From Halichondria panicea (taxonomy: Eukaryota; Porifera; Demospongiae; Suberitida; Halichondriidae), in the NCBI RefSeq assembly GCF_963675165.1, contig NC_087385.1, positions 330,501-394,500 on the forward strand: 64,000 nt of DNA. Direction: 5' to 3'. This document shows, one piece after another, positions 50,301 through 61,904 of the stretch. The translations under genes were made by a program, and so were the position numbers. The notes beneath the pieces are model-generated. The model saw nothing but the letters and a program-made list of their open reading frames with translations, was not told the origin of the DNA and searched no databases. The stretch's first letter is position 1; the number at the start of each line of letters is the position of its first letter.

Positions 50301-53300
50301 GTGGTGCTGGTGGGGTCATCTAGGGCCTTGTATAGTCTGAGGGTGGTGATGGCTGGGTCAGACTGTCCAAGTTTGTTCTTTTGTGGTGGGTTGTATTTGG
50401 GGAAGGAATCTCTTGCCAGCTATAGCTTCCAGACCTTGTGTCGGTCCCTCACTTTCTGTTTGTCTTTCAGTGACCTTTCCTCTAACAACATTCACTGGTA
50501 AAAAATCACCTCTCCACAGAAATCTTTGACTGGTGATCCAGAAAGCTCGAGATATCCACCGGAGATGCAGTTCAGCTCTCCTGCTCCCGATGGTGAGCTC
50601 TTACATATAATGCACCCATTGTTACTGTATAACCTGTGTACTTAATTATGAGAGACCATTGTACAATACATACAACCATGTAGACACTATGCTGATTGTT
50701 GTGGGCTATAGATCATCAGCTTGAAATGTAGCATGCATTGTAAGTACACTATATGCCAGCTAGCACTTTAAACCATTAATAATAATTATCAGTTGTTAGC
50801 TTAAACTGTACTATGTACTCGTGTGAATGTCTTCACCCCCACCCACTCCTGTTGCACTCTGATCCCTGCAGCCTACATCACTCGGTGTGACGTGCACAGT
50901 GTGTATCGAAGGTCAGGGGACAAACGCTACGTATACATGGTCCAGGTGGAGTGGTCGGATGGAGCTACCTACACTGTCAGGAGAACCTATGGAGACTTCT
51001 TCTCATTCCAGACAAAAGTGAGCTAGACCAGCTTTGTGTGTACTAGTAGCTAGGTCAGTTACTCTCAGTCTGTATAGTGTACTCCCAGCCTCATCATATC
51101 CTCCAGTCTGTCTCTCTGTGTTTCTGTATAGTGGTGGTATAGTGATTAGCTTCACCACTGCCTTTGTTTCTGTTCCTATTTGTGAAAGTTTACTATATCA
51201 TTCCTTCCTGCTACAAATTCTGCATCCCTTAGCTGTGAGGTTGCCTTTAGCCCAGTAGATAGTCACCTAATTAAATTAATGTCTCAGTATACATCTTCTA
51301 GCTAAGATTGCAACCATTCCCTAGCTCGTACTGTACCTGTATACCAGACTAACCTCCTCCCCCCCTTTAGTTACTGGACTTGTTCCCTGAGGAGGGTGGT
51401 CAGAAGGGCAAGAAGCATCCTCGCATGATCCCCTATCTCCCTGGCAAGAACTATCAGCGCTTCCTCAAGGGCAGAGAAACAGCTGAGAAGAGGCTACCAG
51501 AGCTACACAGATACTCAAAGTGAGTGGCTCTTAATCACAGGCTAGGGGCATACCCACATTGATGGGTGTACTGGTAATACAACTAATGATTATACATGGT
51601 TGGTCATATGGTTGTTGCCTCTAATATTGTAGCCAGTTACAGCAAGTAGTATAGCATTAAATTTGCTGTAGCTGGTTGCTTTCTACAATCTACTTGTTTG
51701 CAATTATGTCCCCATTCTGTAGGTATGTGTTTGGTCTGTCCTAATCATTGTACATGTGTGTAATGTACAAAGTGTGCAGACTGTATGTCATTGGTTAGTG
51801 TTGCTAGGACACACACTGGGAATTAATATGTTTACTCACTTAATTAGGAGGTTAGTCTTTGTAGTGTCACTGCTAGCGGAGCATGTTTAGCCTCTTACTG
51901 CATCTCTAGGTCTTTATTCAATTAGGGTGACTTGCACAGCTTCAGTAGACTGTTAGAATGTGTATGTACTAATAATTTGTGGCCAGTTGAAATGACATTA
52001 CCAGCTTATTTGGGCAATGATGGTGGCAGTCTATAGCAGTAAACATTTGGGGTAATCTAGTTAGCCCTATTAGAGAAACAGGGGCTACTAAATAGGGCAG
52101 CTCTGTTCACAGGAAAACCATTGAGTTGGTCCCTTCACTGGCAGGTCTGGGTGCCAAACGCCTATAATTGAATTACTGTTGATAATAGCACTGTCATACC
52201 TACCCAGTATTCTGACTCTATTGCACAACACTCATTGTAGTCATGTAACCTCATGACTTGTGCTACGTGCTGTTACTGTAGTACTAATTGCTTTTATTAT
52301 GTTGTACATACGCTATGAATATTTTCACAGCGAAATGTTAGTATAGTGTGCCTCTGTGTATAATTATTTTAACGGTTATATTATTACGATCTTCTCCATG
52401 TCATGCAGAGAGCTGATCTCACTGCCTGAGCATATCCATCGCTCTCATCATGTGCTGGAGTTCTTCAGACCACGCCTCTCGGACAAGACGGAGGAGTACC
52501 CACCTCTGCACAAGATCACCACCCTCTACGGTGAGTGGGCGGTATGATGGGTAATGTGATCTAGTGGCAGCCATGCCTGCAAAAATTCTTGATATTGATT
52601 AGTCTACTTTTCTTTCTTGAACACTGAGCGATTGTAACCTGAATGCACTAGACACAGCTACTAGCCTTGCTCCCTGCATTCCTACAGTGGATGCACTCAC
52701 ACACACACCATGGTCAGCTGAGCATTCATACTATCATTATAGTGTGTTGTGTGTATCCCCCACACTGCTGGAATTACACCTCATAGCTCTCTAGCAACTA
52801 TGTCTACTGTGTATAATAATAGTGCATCCATGTCAATATTATGCATAAAGATAGCTAATTGTAATTCCAGGTCATTGTAACTTGTCTGTGTGTACTCAGC
52901 CTACCAGTTCTACTAATGACTACCCTCTACACACACACACACACACACATGTACACCCACACCACCCACACACCACACCACACCACACCACCCACACACA
53001 CAGACCTCCTAGAGTCTGGCAAGGTTCGCTCCCGTGTCTTCTCTGAGCCTCTCAACGGTTCCCCCACCCACTCACCCATCACACACTCACGCGGCCTACC
53101 ACCACAGCGAGCAGCACTCTCCTCCAGCACAGAACTCACGTCCTCACGAGTCTCACAAACCCTCCCCCCTCCCGCCCACACACCCCTCGAGGAGAGCATT
53201 GAGGCTGGGACCAGTGTGATACCTCGACGGCCTACCTACCCCCTCAACCGGAAGAGTGCATTCAACCCTGTCCCTCCATTAGGGAGGTCTGGCCTGAGTG

Positions 53301-56300
53301 AGGATGATCTAGCATCTACTGCTACACTGGTGTCTGAGGCCTCCACTGTCGGTGAGTGGGTGTGGCTAGTGGGGGAGGCCCCTCTCATTAGGCACCACTT
53401 TAAAAACGTGTCTTTTCTCCATAATTAATATGGTAATTCAATCGTTTTTCTCTCTTTTTATTCTCCAGGTGGTATGTCTTCTGATTGTCTCACGCCCACA
53501 AGTCATCTCTCCTCGTCCTCCACAAGCCTCACAGCTCACACGCCCACGCAGCAGGTGTCTTCGACTACTCACACACCTCGTGCATCCATCACTGATCCCA
53601 CTCCACCCGTCATAGCCTCGATATCCCCTCAGAGAGTGACCAGTACGCAGGACAGATTAACAAACGTTATTTCAACACAACAAAGCTACATGTCAGAGTC
53701 CCCCCTTCCTAGACACCCGGTGGCCGTGTTACAACACTCACAGGGACCTAGTGGAGTGCCTCTAATGTCTGGGACTAACACTGTACTAGTACCTATGCAG
53801 CAACCTCCTGTCTTTGTATCCACTTCTCCCCACCATGCATCACATGATGCTCGACAGGGTCAGGTCGTGTACAGTCAAGGTGGTATCACGCTACTCAATG
53901 CTAGAGATGTCATTGTATCTCCAACCAGCCCAACATCGATGGTGTCTAACTCCTCCCCCACACTGATGTGTCCAAACACTACCCACGGTAGTTACATCAT
54001 GGGGCCGGCCAATCAGATTATCGGAGTGGCCCCGCCGTATTCACCTATTCCCACGTACCCATTCTCTCCGTCAGCTTCTCCCGTTCTGAGTCCAAAGATG
54101 CCCAAGATGTACGGCAGCTATAACGCAGTTAACCATCCTCCCACTGAACAGGACAGTCTCATTCAATGGCTCAAGAGCCTGCGATTGCACAAGTACTATA
54201 AGAAGTTTGAGAATGTCACTTTTGATGAGGTGAGTGTCTGTGTGTGTGGCATATTAAAGTTAGTAATGACATGGCAGTTGGTTTTGGTTAGCGTCTTTGA
54301 TCTCAAAGCTAAGGCGTTGTTTGTTATCATATTTCATGTTGAAACGAGCAATATATCCATTTCACACAACTTGGTTTTCTCCCATTCCACAAAAGAGTTC
54401 TCCAAATTTGTCCTTCTATTGAATTGTGGCTAGTCTGCTAGTGCCTTTATTTGAGCATGCTTTCGAGTGATTTAGCAGTCCATTAGTTTCAATAATGTGC
54501 GTCATGTGTTCAACTTAGTGTCTTACCATAACCGTGTCTGTGTTTACAACCATACTACTCTAGTAACTATATATCACATGCCTTAGAGAGGTTTTCTATT
54601 GTGTTAACCGGGAGTCTTGGTATTTCACTAAACCGTAAATGGTCCTGAAGTTTGCCTCTTTATTGAGCTCAAAGCATTTCTTAAAAGCTATCTGTGTGTG
54701 TGTGTGTGTGTAGAGATACATTGATTCCGTGTAAAGAGCTCTGCACTAGTGCTATTAACTAGCAATGTTGCATATGGGTAGGTACTCAGCATTCTGTAGA
54801 TGGTGTGATGTGTGGGCTGGTGTTGGCAATGTGTGGCCATGTTGTCAGTGTTAATGCACTTGAGAGAGGACCATTAGCCTCTCTGCCAATAGTTATAAGA
54901 ACTGCTAACTGGGGAAAAATGGGTGCTGACTGAAGTGGTCAGTTTTTGGTCAGAATCCTTACGATTTGATCAGGAACAGTTGTTGAGGTGAAACTTGACT
55001 TGTTGACATCCTGCTCTCCTTTGTAAAACTATGTATGATTCTGAGGCTTCACCCCTTAGCCATACAAAACATGATTATGCGTTATAGACACGGCTATTAT
55101 AATTATAGTGGCAAGTTATGTTTCTACGTTGGGGTACCTAGCAAGTTTTTAATCTGTCTGTTGACCTTTGCCCCTCCCCTCTGTAGATGTGTTCCATGAG
55201 TTTGGAGCAGATGGAGACACGGGGAATGACCTCAGGGGCAGCCAAGAAACTGCACAAGAAACTTGAGGAGCTACAGTAAGTGGAAATAGTGTATACAGTA
55301 AGTGGATGCCGTGTCATACATATCCTAGAGATCCTCCAAATGCACCTATAAGCTAACATACGTATTATAGTAGTACAATAACTGGCTAGGTTGACAAGTA
55401 ATTAAGAAATTAATTACAGAATGTGTACATAAGTACACGTAGTCTGATCTGTGCCTAATTAATGCAACTATGCGTACACTGCTTATAGTTCAGTACTGTA
55501 TGTATGACACTGTGTACACACACATGTGCAGGGGCAGGAACTTTGGTGGATTCAGGGACATGCCATTGGCCGCTGGAATGACCCGGAAACCGTCCACCTG
55601 CAGTCTACCTGCTTCTCTCCTCATGGAACGTGGTTTAACACCATCCTCAAGTTTCGAAGGATTCAGCCCGACTGGAAGCACTTGCTCCCTCGACAAGTTT
55701 GGCAGTGTTGGCCGTATGCCCACCCCCTCTCAACACTCGTACCGTTACCCTGGAGAGCATCACGAGAGGCAACACAGTAGAAGCTCTTGTAGCAGTGCTG
55801 TCATCGAGGAATCAGATGCAGCCATTTTAAGAGCCGTTCCGTTCAACTCTTCTCTGCTAGGTCGATCAGATCCCTGTGCTCATAGTGATCCGAGTGTCTT
55901 TACTGAGAATATGCCCTCTTCTAGTCCTAAAACACCAACACTACTGACAGCGAGAAAAAACATGAAAACAGTTACCCCAGTACCAACCCCGAAATCTAAT
56001 CACACTTCTGGCAGCGCTCGTTCTCCTGGAGGTCCCGGTTCAGTATCGGAATCAAGTACAAGTTGGGCTGATCAGTCGGGTTCCAATGAGAACAGCAGTG
56101 TGTTACCGGATTGGGCCATTATGCCAGCCAATGGAGAAGTCAAACACAATGGACACAAACACATACAGTCCAAGATCTCAGGGGGAATGGCCGATTCCCA
56201 TCACATCATTCCTATACGAACGAACTCTGAACAAAGTAAACCCTTCCAACAGTACAACTCGCAGGAGCGCGTCCATTCTCCTAATAAATCTCCGCATACA

Positions 56301-57018
56301 CCGTCGAGATCCAGACACACTCCAGTGAATAAGCGGAATTCGTTTGAAGGCTACATCTCGAGTCCCACCCCTCTCATAGAAGCCTCGCCCGTCAGACAAC
56401 ACAAACCACCTGTCATTGTGGGGAATAGGACTGACTGGGCCCCAGGCAGACACGATATGTTGCAGTCCACTCTTACGGTCGTGAGAACACATCCCAACCA
56501 TCAGCAGACTATTGTACACAGAGTACCACCGCAGTATATCAATGGAGCTGCTTTAAAACCTGTTGGTGGTCACCATGGAAGCGTGGGTCATAGTAGCGTG
56601 TTGCTAAATTATGGAGCAGGGGGACGATTGGTCAACCACAGAGCTGACCCAGGGCCAGTCACGTGCTTCAACTGTGGGAAGAGAGGCCATCTTGGGATGA
56701 CTTGCCCTGCCAATACCATGGAGACCAATGACCCTGACAGTGAGTGTGTATATACTAGCTAACCGTAATAAATCACTATTACTAAAATATTTTGCTGGTG
56801 AAAAACCTTGTGCCAAATTGCCAGAAAAATTGACTTGTATTTACCAGCCATTTTATTTTGATAACCCTTGCAAAGTTTGCATATTTGATGCTTGATCGCA
56901 AAAAACATTTAACATGTGTAGCTTGTGCAGTATTTTATGCATTTTTCATCCCCATGCAGCATTTCACAAGAAGCTTGAGAGCCTAGTTCACACTGCGAGC
57001 AAATCCCCAGTCTTATAG
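47376..57018 (+). CDS. PX-SAM-CCHC zinc-knuckle protein, ZCCHC14/ZCCHC2 family (complete)
   Basis: Eleven coding exons: 47376-47735, 48263-48427, 50520-50592, 50872-51017, 51371-51519, 52409-52530, 53004-53351, 53469-54229, 55187-55275, 55532-56739 and 56960-57018. All are GT-AG and in phase, giving 1159 aa. Domains: N-terminal helical region (1-175; FHGLEACDRVDLICRMLRHC); PX domain (about 200-330); Ser/Pro/Thr-rich linker; SAM domain (about 680-738; LIQWLKSLRLHKYYKKFENV into exon 9); a second low-complexity region; and a CCHC knuckle near 1116-1129 (CFNCGKRGHLGMTC, spacing C-x2-C-x4-H-x4-C). Vertebrate ZCCHC14 binds stem-loop RNA through its SAM domain and recruits TENT4 poly(A) polymerases to stabilise mRNAs; the PX region may contact phosphoinositides. 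The function here is inferred from that family. I cannot separate ZCCHC14 from ZCCHC2 ancestry, so no symbol is assigned. Confidence 0.93.
48428..50519 (+). other. Long intron 2 of the ZCCHC14-type gene
   Basis: About 2.1 kb of intron, nearly identical to 36622-38864. I see no additional exon that keeps phase and no RNA gene. Confidence 0.6.
52925..53003 (+). repeat. CA/CCA-rich tract at the acceptor of ZCCHC14-type exon 7
   Basis: A run of ca and cca repeats ends in cacacag directly before exon 7. It is the same CA-rich style of acceptor as in the DNAJA last exons. Confidence 0.85.
54230..55186 (+). other. Intron 8 of the ZCCHC14-type gene, inside the SAM domain
   Basis: A 957-bp intron splits the SAM domain after FENVTFDE. 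It contains a short GT run near 54694. I see no gene or mobile element. Confidence 0.6.
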
Positions 57019-57689
57019 CACTAGCTAGTAGTACCCTCCCTCATCATCTAAGATCATCACTGTATTTCTCTATTGAACACTTGTGATTCCTTGTGCTTAT
57101 TTTTCATGCTTGTAAATTCAATCACCCATAATAATTTTGATATTGATTGTGATGAGATTCTCTGCAATAATTCAATTCTGTGTTGACGATCTTAACCTAT
57201 ATACAAATGTGGAAATCGCTGCGGCCATATCTCGAACAACAAACAATTTTATTGGAATGTATGACGTCATTGAAATATGAAGGATTATAATTATGACGTA
57301 ATATGCATGACACAAATAAATATTGAAACCAATCCTTGCGCAGGCGCAGGCGTAGCTGGTCCTGCAAGGATGGCCACTGGGCTACAGTGAAGCTAAACTG
57401 TTTTATATAGCTCTGAGCTGAGCTTCAAGTACATGCTAGAGAAGATTCAAGAGTCTTCAAGTCTACTTTTGTGAGCTGCAAACCAGCCCCACCCCCTTTC
57501 TTCTACCCTCGAAGCCAGCTAATAAATGTCGTCAGTTGGATTGCCTAACATCCTTGCAACACATGGCCGGCTGGTTGACTTTATAGCTCCTAAAAGCTCT
57601 GCAACAGATCTAATATCTACGCTCGAGCTCCTTGAAGACATCTATAGACACACCGAGAGAGAGAGATCAGTCTGCAATAAAAAGAAGCA
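57019..57689. other. Spacer between the ZCCHC14-type gene and eIF6
   Basis: About 670 bp lies between the stop of the ZCCHC14-type gene and the ATG of eIF6, both on the plus strand. It should hold the 3' UTR of the former and the promoter and 5' UTR of the latter. A GC-rich patch (gcgcaggcgcaggcgtagc) near 57338 is the likeliest promoter-proximal feature. Confidence 0.4.
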
Positions 57690-59884
57690 ATGGCTACACG
57701 TGTGCAGTTTGAGGGAAACAATGAAATAGGGGTCTTCTCTAAGCTGACTAATGCCTATTGTCTGGTGGCCATTGGGGGATCAGCCAACTTCTACAGGTAA
57801 GCTAAGTGGCTACCTGCATTGCATCACAGGGACATACATTAATTTTATCAATTGACCACAAATAAATGGTTGAAAGATCTGCAACTATGATTAATATTGA
57901 TGCTTTGTGTGCAGTGTATTTGAGGGAGAGCTCTCTGATGTTATCCCAGTGGTGTACGCATCGATAGGAGACTGCAGAATCATTGGTAGACTTACTGTCG
58001 GTAAGTACTTACAGCGCTATATATATTTTAGCTCTTCCACACACTAGTTCCTTCATGTACATTTTTCAATCTGCTGATGAATGTAAACACACGTACACAC
58101 ACACACACAGACACACACACATACACACCCACACACCTCTTGTATTAAATCCCTGGCAGTCTGTTTAATTTACCCCCCCCCCCCCCCCCCTCCTCTCCCA
58201 GGCAATCGTCACGGTCTACTGGTGCCCAATACGACAACAGATCAAGAGTTGCAACATCTTAGAAATTCTCTTCCGAATAGCGTTAAAATTCAGAGGGTGG
58301 AGGAGAGGCTCTCTGCGCTAGGCAATGTCATCTCCTGTAACGACTATGTGGCCCTCGTGCACCCTGACCTGGACAAGGTGGGTGATGCCTATAATATAGA
58401 ATGTGATTATCCTCTAACTTTGGTTTGGAGCGTCCAGTAAAAATTGAATTCTATAGCTTGTAGTGAGATCTGTTATGGTGTGTTTAGATAAGAGATTTGT
58501 ATCGTATAGCGGGTAATTTTCGTGGGGTAAAATATTCGTTATTTTCGTGGGCAGGCTGACCTCCACGAAATTTTATCGTAGGCGTGGCTTATCTGAACGT
58601 AGGAATGCCGTGCAGCCACGAGACTAAACGAAATTTTTACTCACGAAAACTACCGTTTCTCGAGTTGAACGAATTTTTTACCCCACGAAACTTACCCGCT
58701 ATACGGTATTCATTATTTTTCAAGGGACCTTTCCTCTTGTAGGAGACTGAGGAGATGCTGGCGGACACTCTGAATGTGGAGGTGTTTAGACAGACAGTGG
58801 CTGGCAATGAACTGGTGGGGACCTATTGCTGCTTCAGTAACAAGGGCGGACTGGTGAGCCTTGTGTGTGGGGTGTGTGGATGTGAGGGTCATATATTTTA
58901 TTATTGTGGGCTTTGCTAACTAAGATGAAGCCTACATGTAATTTTTTTATATGCTCATTCTGTAATCGTAGTTTTTATGATTTTCAGCTTCACCCCAAGA
59001 CTAAGATAGAGCATCAGGAGGAGCTATCATCATTGCTGCAAGTACCCATGGTGGTGAGTCAACCTATCCCTCCCATAGAGCCTTAGACTCCCCCCCCCCC
59101 CCCCCCCGCTTACAGCAACATACTCTCTTGAACCTATAGAATACGCGAAAATTGCTAAGAAGCTACAAAAGTTGTGCCAATCCCACAATTTATAACAAAC
59201 ATTCCTGTAATACACATACAATGTATAATAGAACGTGTTATTTTGCTAGGACGAAAAGTATACAGGATAGCTCTAACCCCCCCCCCCCACACACACACAC
59301 ACACACCCTCCCTCCAGGCAGGTACGGTGAACCGAGGTAGTGATGTCATCGGAGGTGGACTGGTGGTGAATGATTGGACGGCATTCTGTGGCCTGGACAC
59401 AACGAGCACTGAGCTATCAGTTGTTGAGAGTATCTTTAAACTGACTGACCGACAGCAATCGGCCATTGCCACTGAGCTAAGAGCACCACTGGTGGACAGG
59501 TGAGCTACTCTAGTCTGTGCTGTGTAGAGTGTGTGTGTGTGTGTGTAGAGTCAAGGCTTTAGGCGCATAATTGTACGTCTAGTGAATTACAGGCTACAGA
59601 TCAGGGGGAGCTAATGTGATAGTGTGTATGCCCAGAGGAGGTGACGTGTGCCTCGATTTAGCAATTAGCCTCTGCAATAAAGTTGAGTGTGAGCGTCTAG
59701 TTATCTGCCCACGCCTGCAGAGGCTAATTGCTAAATCGAGCACGCGTGTCGTACCTCCTCTGGTGTATAACTGTGTTTGTATTGCTAGGTGCGTGGTTCA
59801 TCATACTGTGATTGTATTACTGGCTAAGCTTATTATATACGTCACTTGACCACACCCTCTCTACCCTCCTGCAGTTTGACGTAA
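57690..59884 (+). CDS. EIF6: Eukaryotic translation initiation factor 6
   Basis: Seven exons: 57690-57796, 57915-58000, 58202-58377, 58743-58853, 58988-59053, 59318-59499 and 59875-59884. All phases fit, giving exactly 245 aa, the length of human eIF6. It begins [20 protein letters not shown] and contains [34 protein letters not shown], a [17 protein letters not shown] block and the family C-terminus PLVDSLT. The final exon is only 10 nt and supplies the last codons and stop. eIF6 binds nascent 60S ribosomal subunits in the nucleolus and cytoplasm, is needed for 60S biogenesis, blocks premature joining with 40S, and is released by SBDS/EFL1. The five pseudo-symmetric repeats of the fold appear complete. 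Introns hold a MITE (58502) and an imperfect foldback (59632). Confidence 0.97.
58502..58708. mobile_element. MITE of the TACCGTATAGCGG family in eIF6 intron 3
   Basis: The ends cgtatagcgggtaattttcg and cttacccgctatacggta are inverted, followed inward by tggggta and taccccac copies. It lies wholly within an intron. Confidence 0.75.
59632..59763. repeat. Foldback (hairpin) sequence in the last eIF6 intron
   Basis: Arms 59632-59676 and 59716-59763 pair over about 45 bp: an 11-bp outer stem (ccagaggaggt), a small imperfect bulge, and a 25-bp perfect stem containing ctcgatttagcaattagcct. The loop is 39 nt. It could be a MITE or a small-RNA precursor. Confidence 0.7.
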
Positions 59885-60845
59885 TCAAGTGCTCACCTTA
59901 TATAACAAGCTCTGTCTCTACAATCAATAACTTTGGGCTAACCTTGTATGCATAATTGTATGAAATTAATATGACTTTGAGTTTGTAAAAGTGGGTGGAG
60001 CTGCTGACTAGACTGTGCTGAAAGTAGTCTGTGAAGTTTGACAGTGTACATGTACAGGTGGGGGCCAGACCTTTTCTCAGAGAGGGGGGAGGGGGAAGAG
60101 AGAAAGAGGTCTGGAAGGCAAATTAGGGAGGAGACTGTGATAGGAGGTTATGAAGAAGGAGTAGATGTAGCAATGCTCAGTCATTGTATCCAAATTCCAC
60201 ATACAGACCTCAAATGTTGTAAGACAGGAAGTGCTACAAGTTGCCTCATGAATATATTAATGAAACAAAGGTTTTTAGAGCTATCTAAGTTGAAATATTG
60301 TAATAAGAAGACAGTTTAACATAATAATAATAAAACTTTAAATTATGAATTTGGGTCAAACTAGCATGAAGTTGTGTTAAATGATTGCAGAAAGTTCGAA
60401 TTTTTGAGCAAGCTGTTCACCATCGACGTAGCAAGCTAAAACTTGGTTGAGCAATTAAGAAGGATCTGAATAACAACATATTCAAGGCAAATGCCATACA
60501 AATGAATGGTGTTTGCAAAGCAGTTACACAAACTTTGACATAAATACACAACTTGGCAACACATCATGAATGACTTCAAGCCTTCTAGCTTGCTGCTAAG
60601 CGCATGCACATGCATCAGATGCACTAATTGATACTTTAGGCAGTCACTGGTTCCTTTCACATCTGGAGATATGCAGCCATGAGTTCAGAATGAGCTATCT
60701 TTGAATTTTTGCACAAGCTGTTCACACTATATATATCTCAATCTAGTCCAAACTTGCTGAGTCAATACTAGCCTCCTTAGTGCGGCCTGGGATCGAGGCT
60801 AAGTCAATACTAATTTGTCTCCTAGTAAAACAAGTTCTTCAGTAA
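59885..60845. other. Repeat-bearing region after eIF6
   Basis: No gene is recognised. The stretch around 60058-60200 (gggggccagaccttttctca, then gaggtctgg and gtagatgtagcaat) is a one-sided relative of the TIR element at 60846-61224, probably a truncated copy. Confidence 0.5.
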
Positions 60846-61224
60846 TAGTCTGGGGGCCAGACCTTTTTCTCAGAGGGGGGGGGAAGAGAGAAAGAAGGTC
60901 TGGAGGCTCTTGCAGCACTTCCGTGTGCTCTTGGAATGTCAATAGGGGAGGAGACTGTGATATTGGAGGTTATAAAGAAGGAGTAGATGTAGCAATACTC
61001 TCATTTCATTGGCTGTATCTAAATTCCATTGGCTGTAATCCAAATTCCACAAAGGCAATACTCGCATTTCATTGGGTTAAAAAATCACATGACATAGGAT
61101 ATGCATTTCATTGGCTCTGGCCACATTCCGCTAGAGCACACGGAAATGCTGCAAGAGTCTCCAGACCTAATCCTAGCGCTCTTGATTTTTTGCCCCCGAG
61201 CTATTAGGTCTGGCCCCCAGACTA
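60846..61224. mobile_element. MITE with TAGTCTGGGGGCCAGACC ends
   Basis: The first 18 bases (tagtctgggggccagacc) and the last 18 are perfect inverted repeats. A second inverted pair, ctcttgcagcacttccgtgt and acggaaatgctgcaagag, lies inside. The interior has no transposase. Confidence 0.85.
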
Positions 61225-61477
61225 GTTCAGTAAATGGTCTGTGTTATGAGCTTTGGAAATTCAGATTCCAGGCGTAGGGAAAAAGCGCTGTTGAAGTAGT
61301 CTGGCCACGCCCTCCCATACTTCGTATATGGTCGGGTGAACTTGCAATGAACAGTTCGTGCAGACACCCCAAGATTTTCTTGGGGTGTGAAACCGCTTGT
61401 CAAGTGCCTTGTGGGCCGTTGTGGCCTGTTGTGTAAACTGTTACGTAAGCTATTGCATCACGAAAAAGTAGCTAGAT

Positions 61478-61786
61478 ATGGGCCTCTACTGCTGTTTGTG
61501 TGCGAATGAGTCTCTGGACAACCGAAGGCGAAAGAAGCTCAATGGTCATAGCTGTTCTGAAGCAAGAGAAGTACTTGTGCAGCTCCTTCCAGTACCTCTG
61601 CATTGCATCCCTGAAACTAGTGCTAGTGACAGTATATTGTGTCACCAGTGCGAGAAACAACTGAAGAATGTCCATGCTCAACAAGAAAAGCTATGCAAGG
61701 TAAAGAAGGAAGCAACAGAGCTAATAAATGGTCTGCTTTCAAGACATGCAGAAGATAACTTAACCACCACCGCCAAAAAGAAGTAG
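61478..61786 (+). CDS. Small Cys-motif protein or exon, unknown function
   Basis: An open frame of 102 aa starts MGLYCCLCANESLDNRRRKK and ends AKKK. It has two Cys pairs, CCLC near residue 5 and CHQC near residue 51, separated by a Cys/His-containing stretch (NGHSC, LHC), followed by a basic Lys-rich helix. This spacing resembles treble-clef or ZAD-like N-terminal zinc modules found before transposase or zinc-finger domains, but I cannot place it in a named family. It lies between a MITE and a RecQ-like remnant, so it may be a first exon of a mobile-element gene. The stop is followed by a short imperfect repeat (accattccaccagtgtcag) near 61837-61895. It could also be spurious, although the Cys pairs argue against chance. 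Confidence 0.45.
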   Translation: MGLYCCLCANESLDNRRRKKLNGHSCSEAREVLVQLLPVPLHCIPETSASDSILCHQCEKQLKNVHAQQEKLCKVKKEATELINGLLSRHAEDNLTTTAKKK

Positions 61787-61904
61787 AGTTATGCAGGAAC
61801 CCCCCACACCACCCATTCCATTATCTGTTTCAGTACCAACCATTCCACCAGTGTCAGCAGCAACCATTCCACCGGTGTACGTGTCAGCAGCAACCATTAA
61901 AATA

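Noticed and set aside
59030-59340. Poly-C and CA stretches as regulatory elements in eIF6 introns
   Set aside because: They sit at acceptor regions and look like simple repeats serving as, or drifting next to, pyrimidine tracts; nothing supports a specific role.
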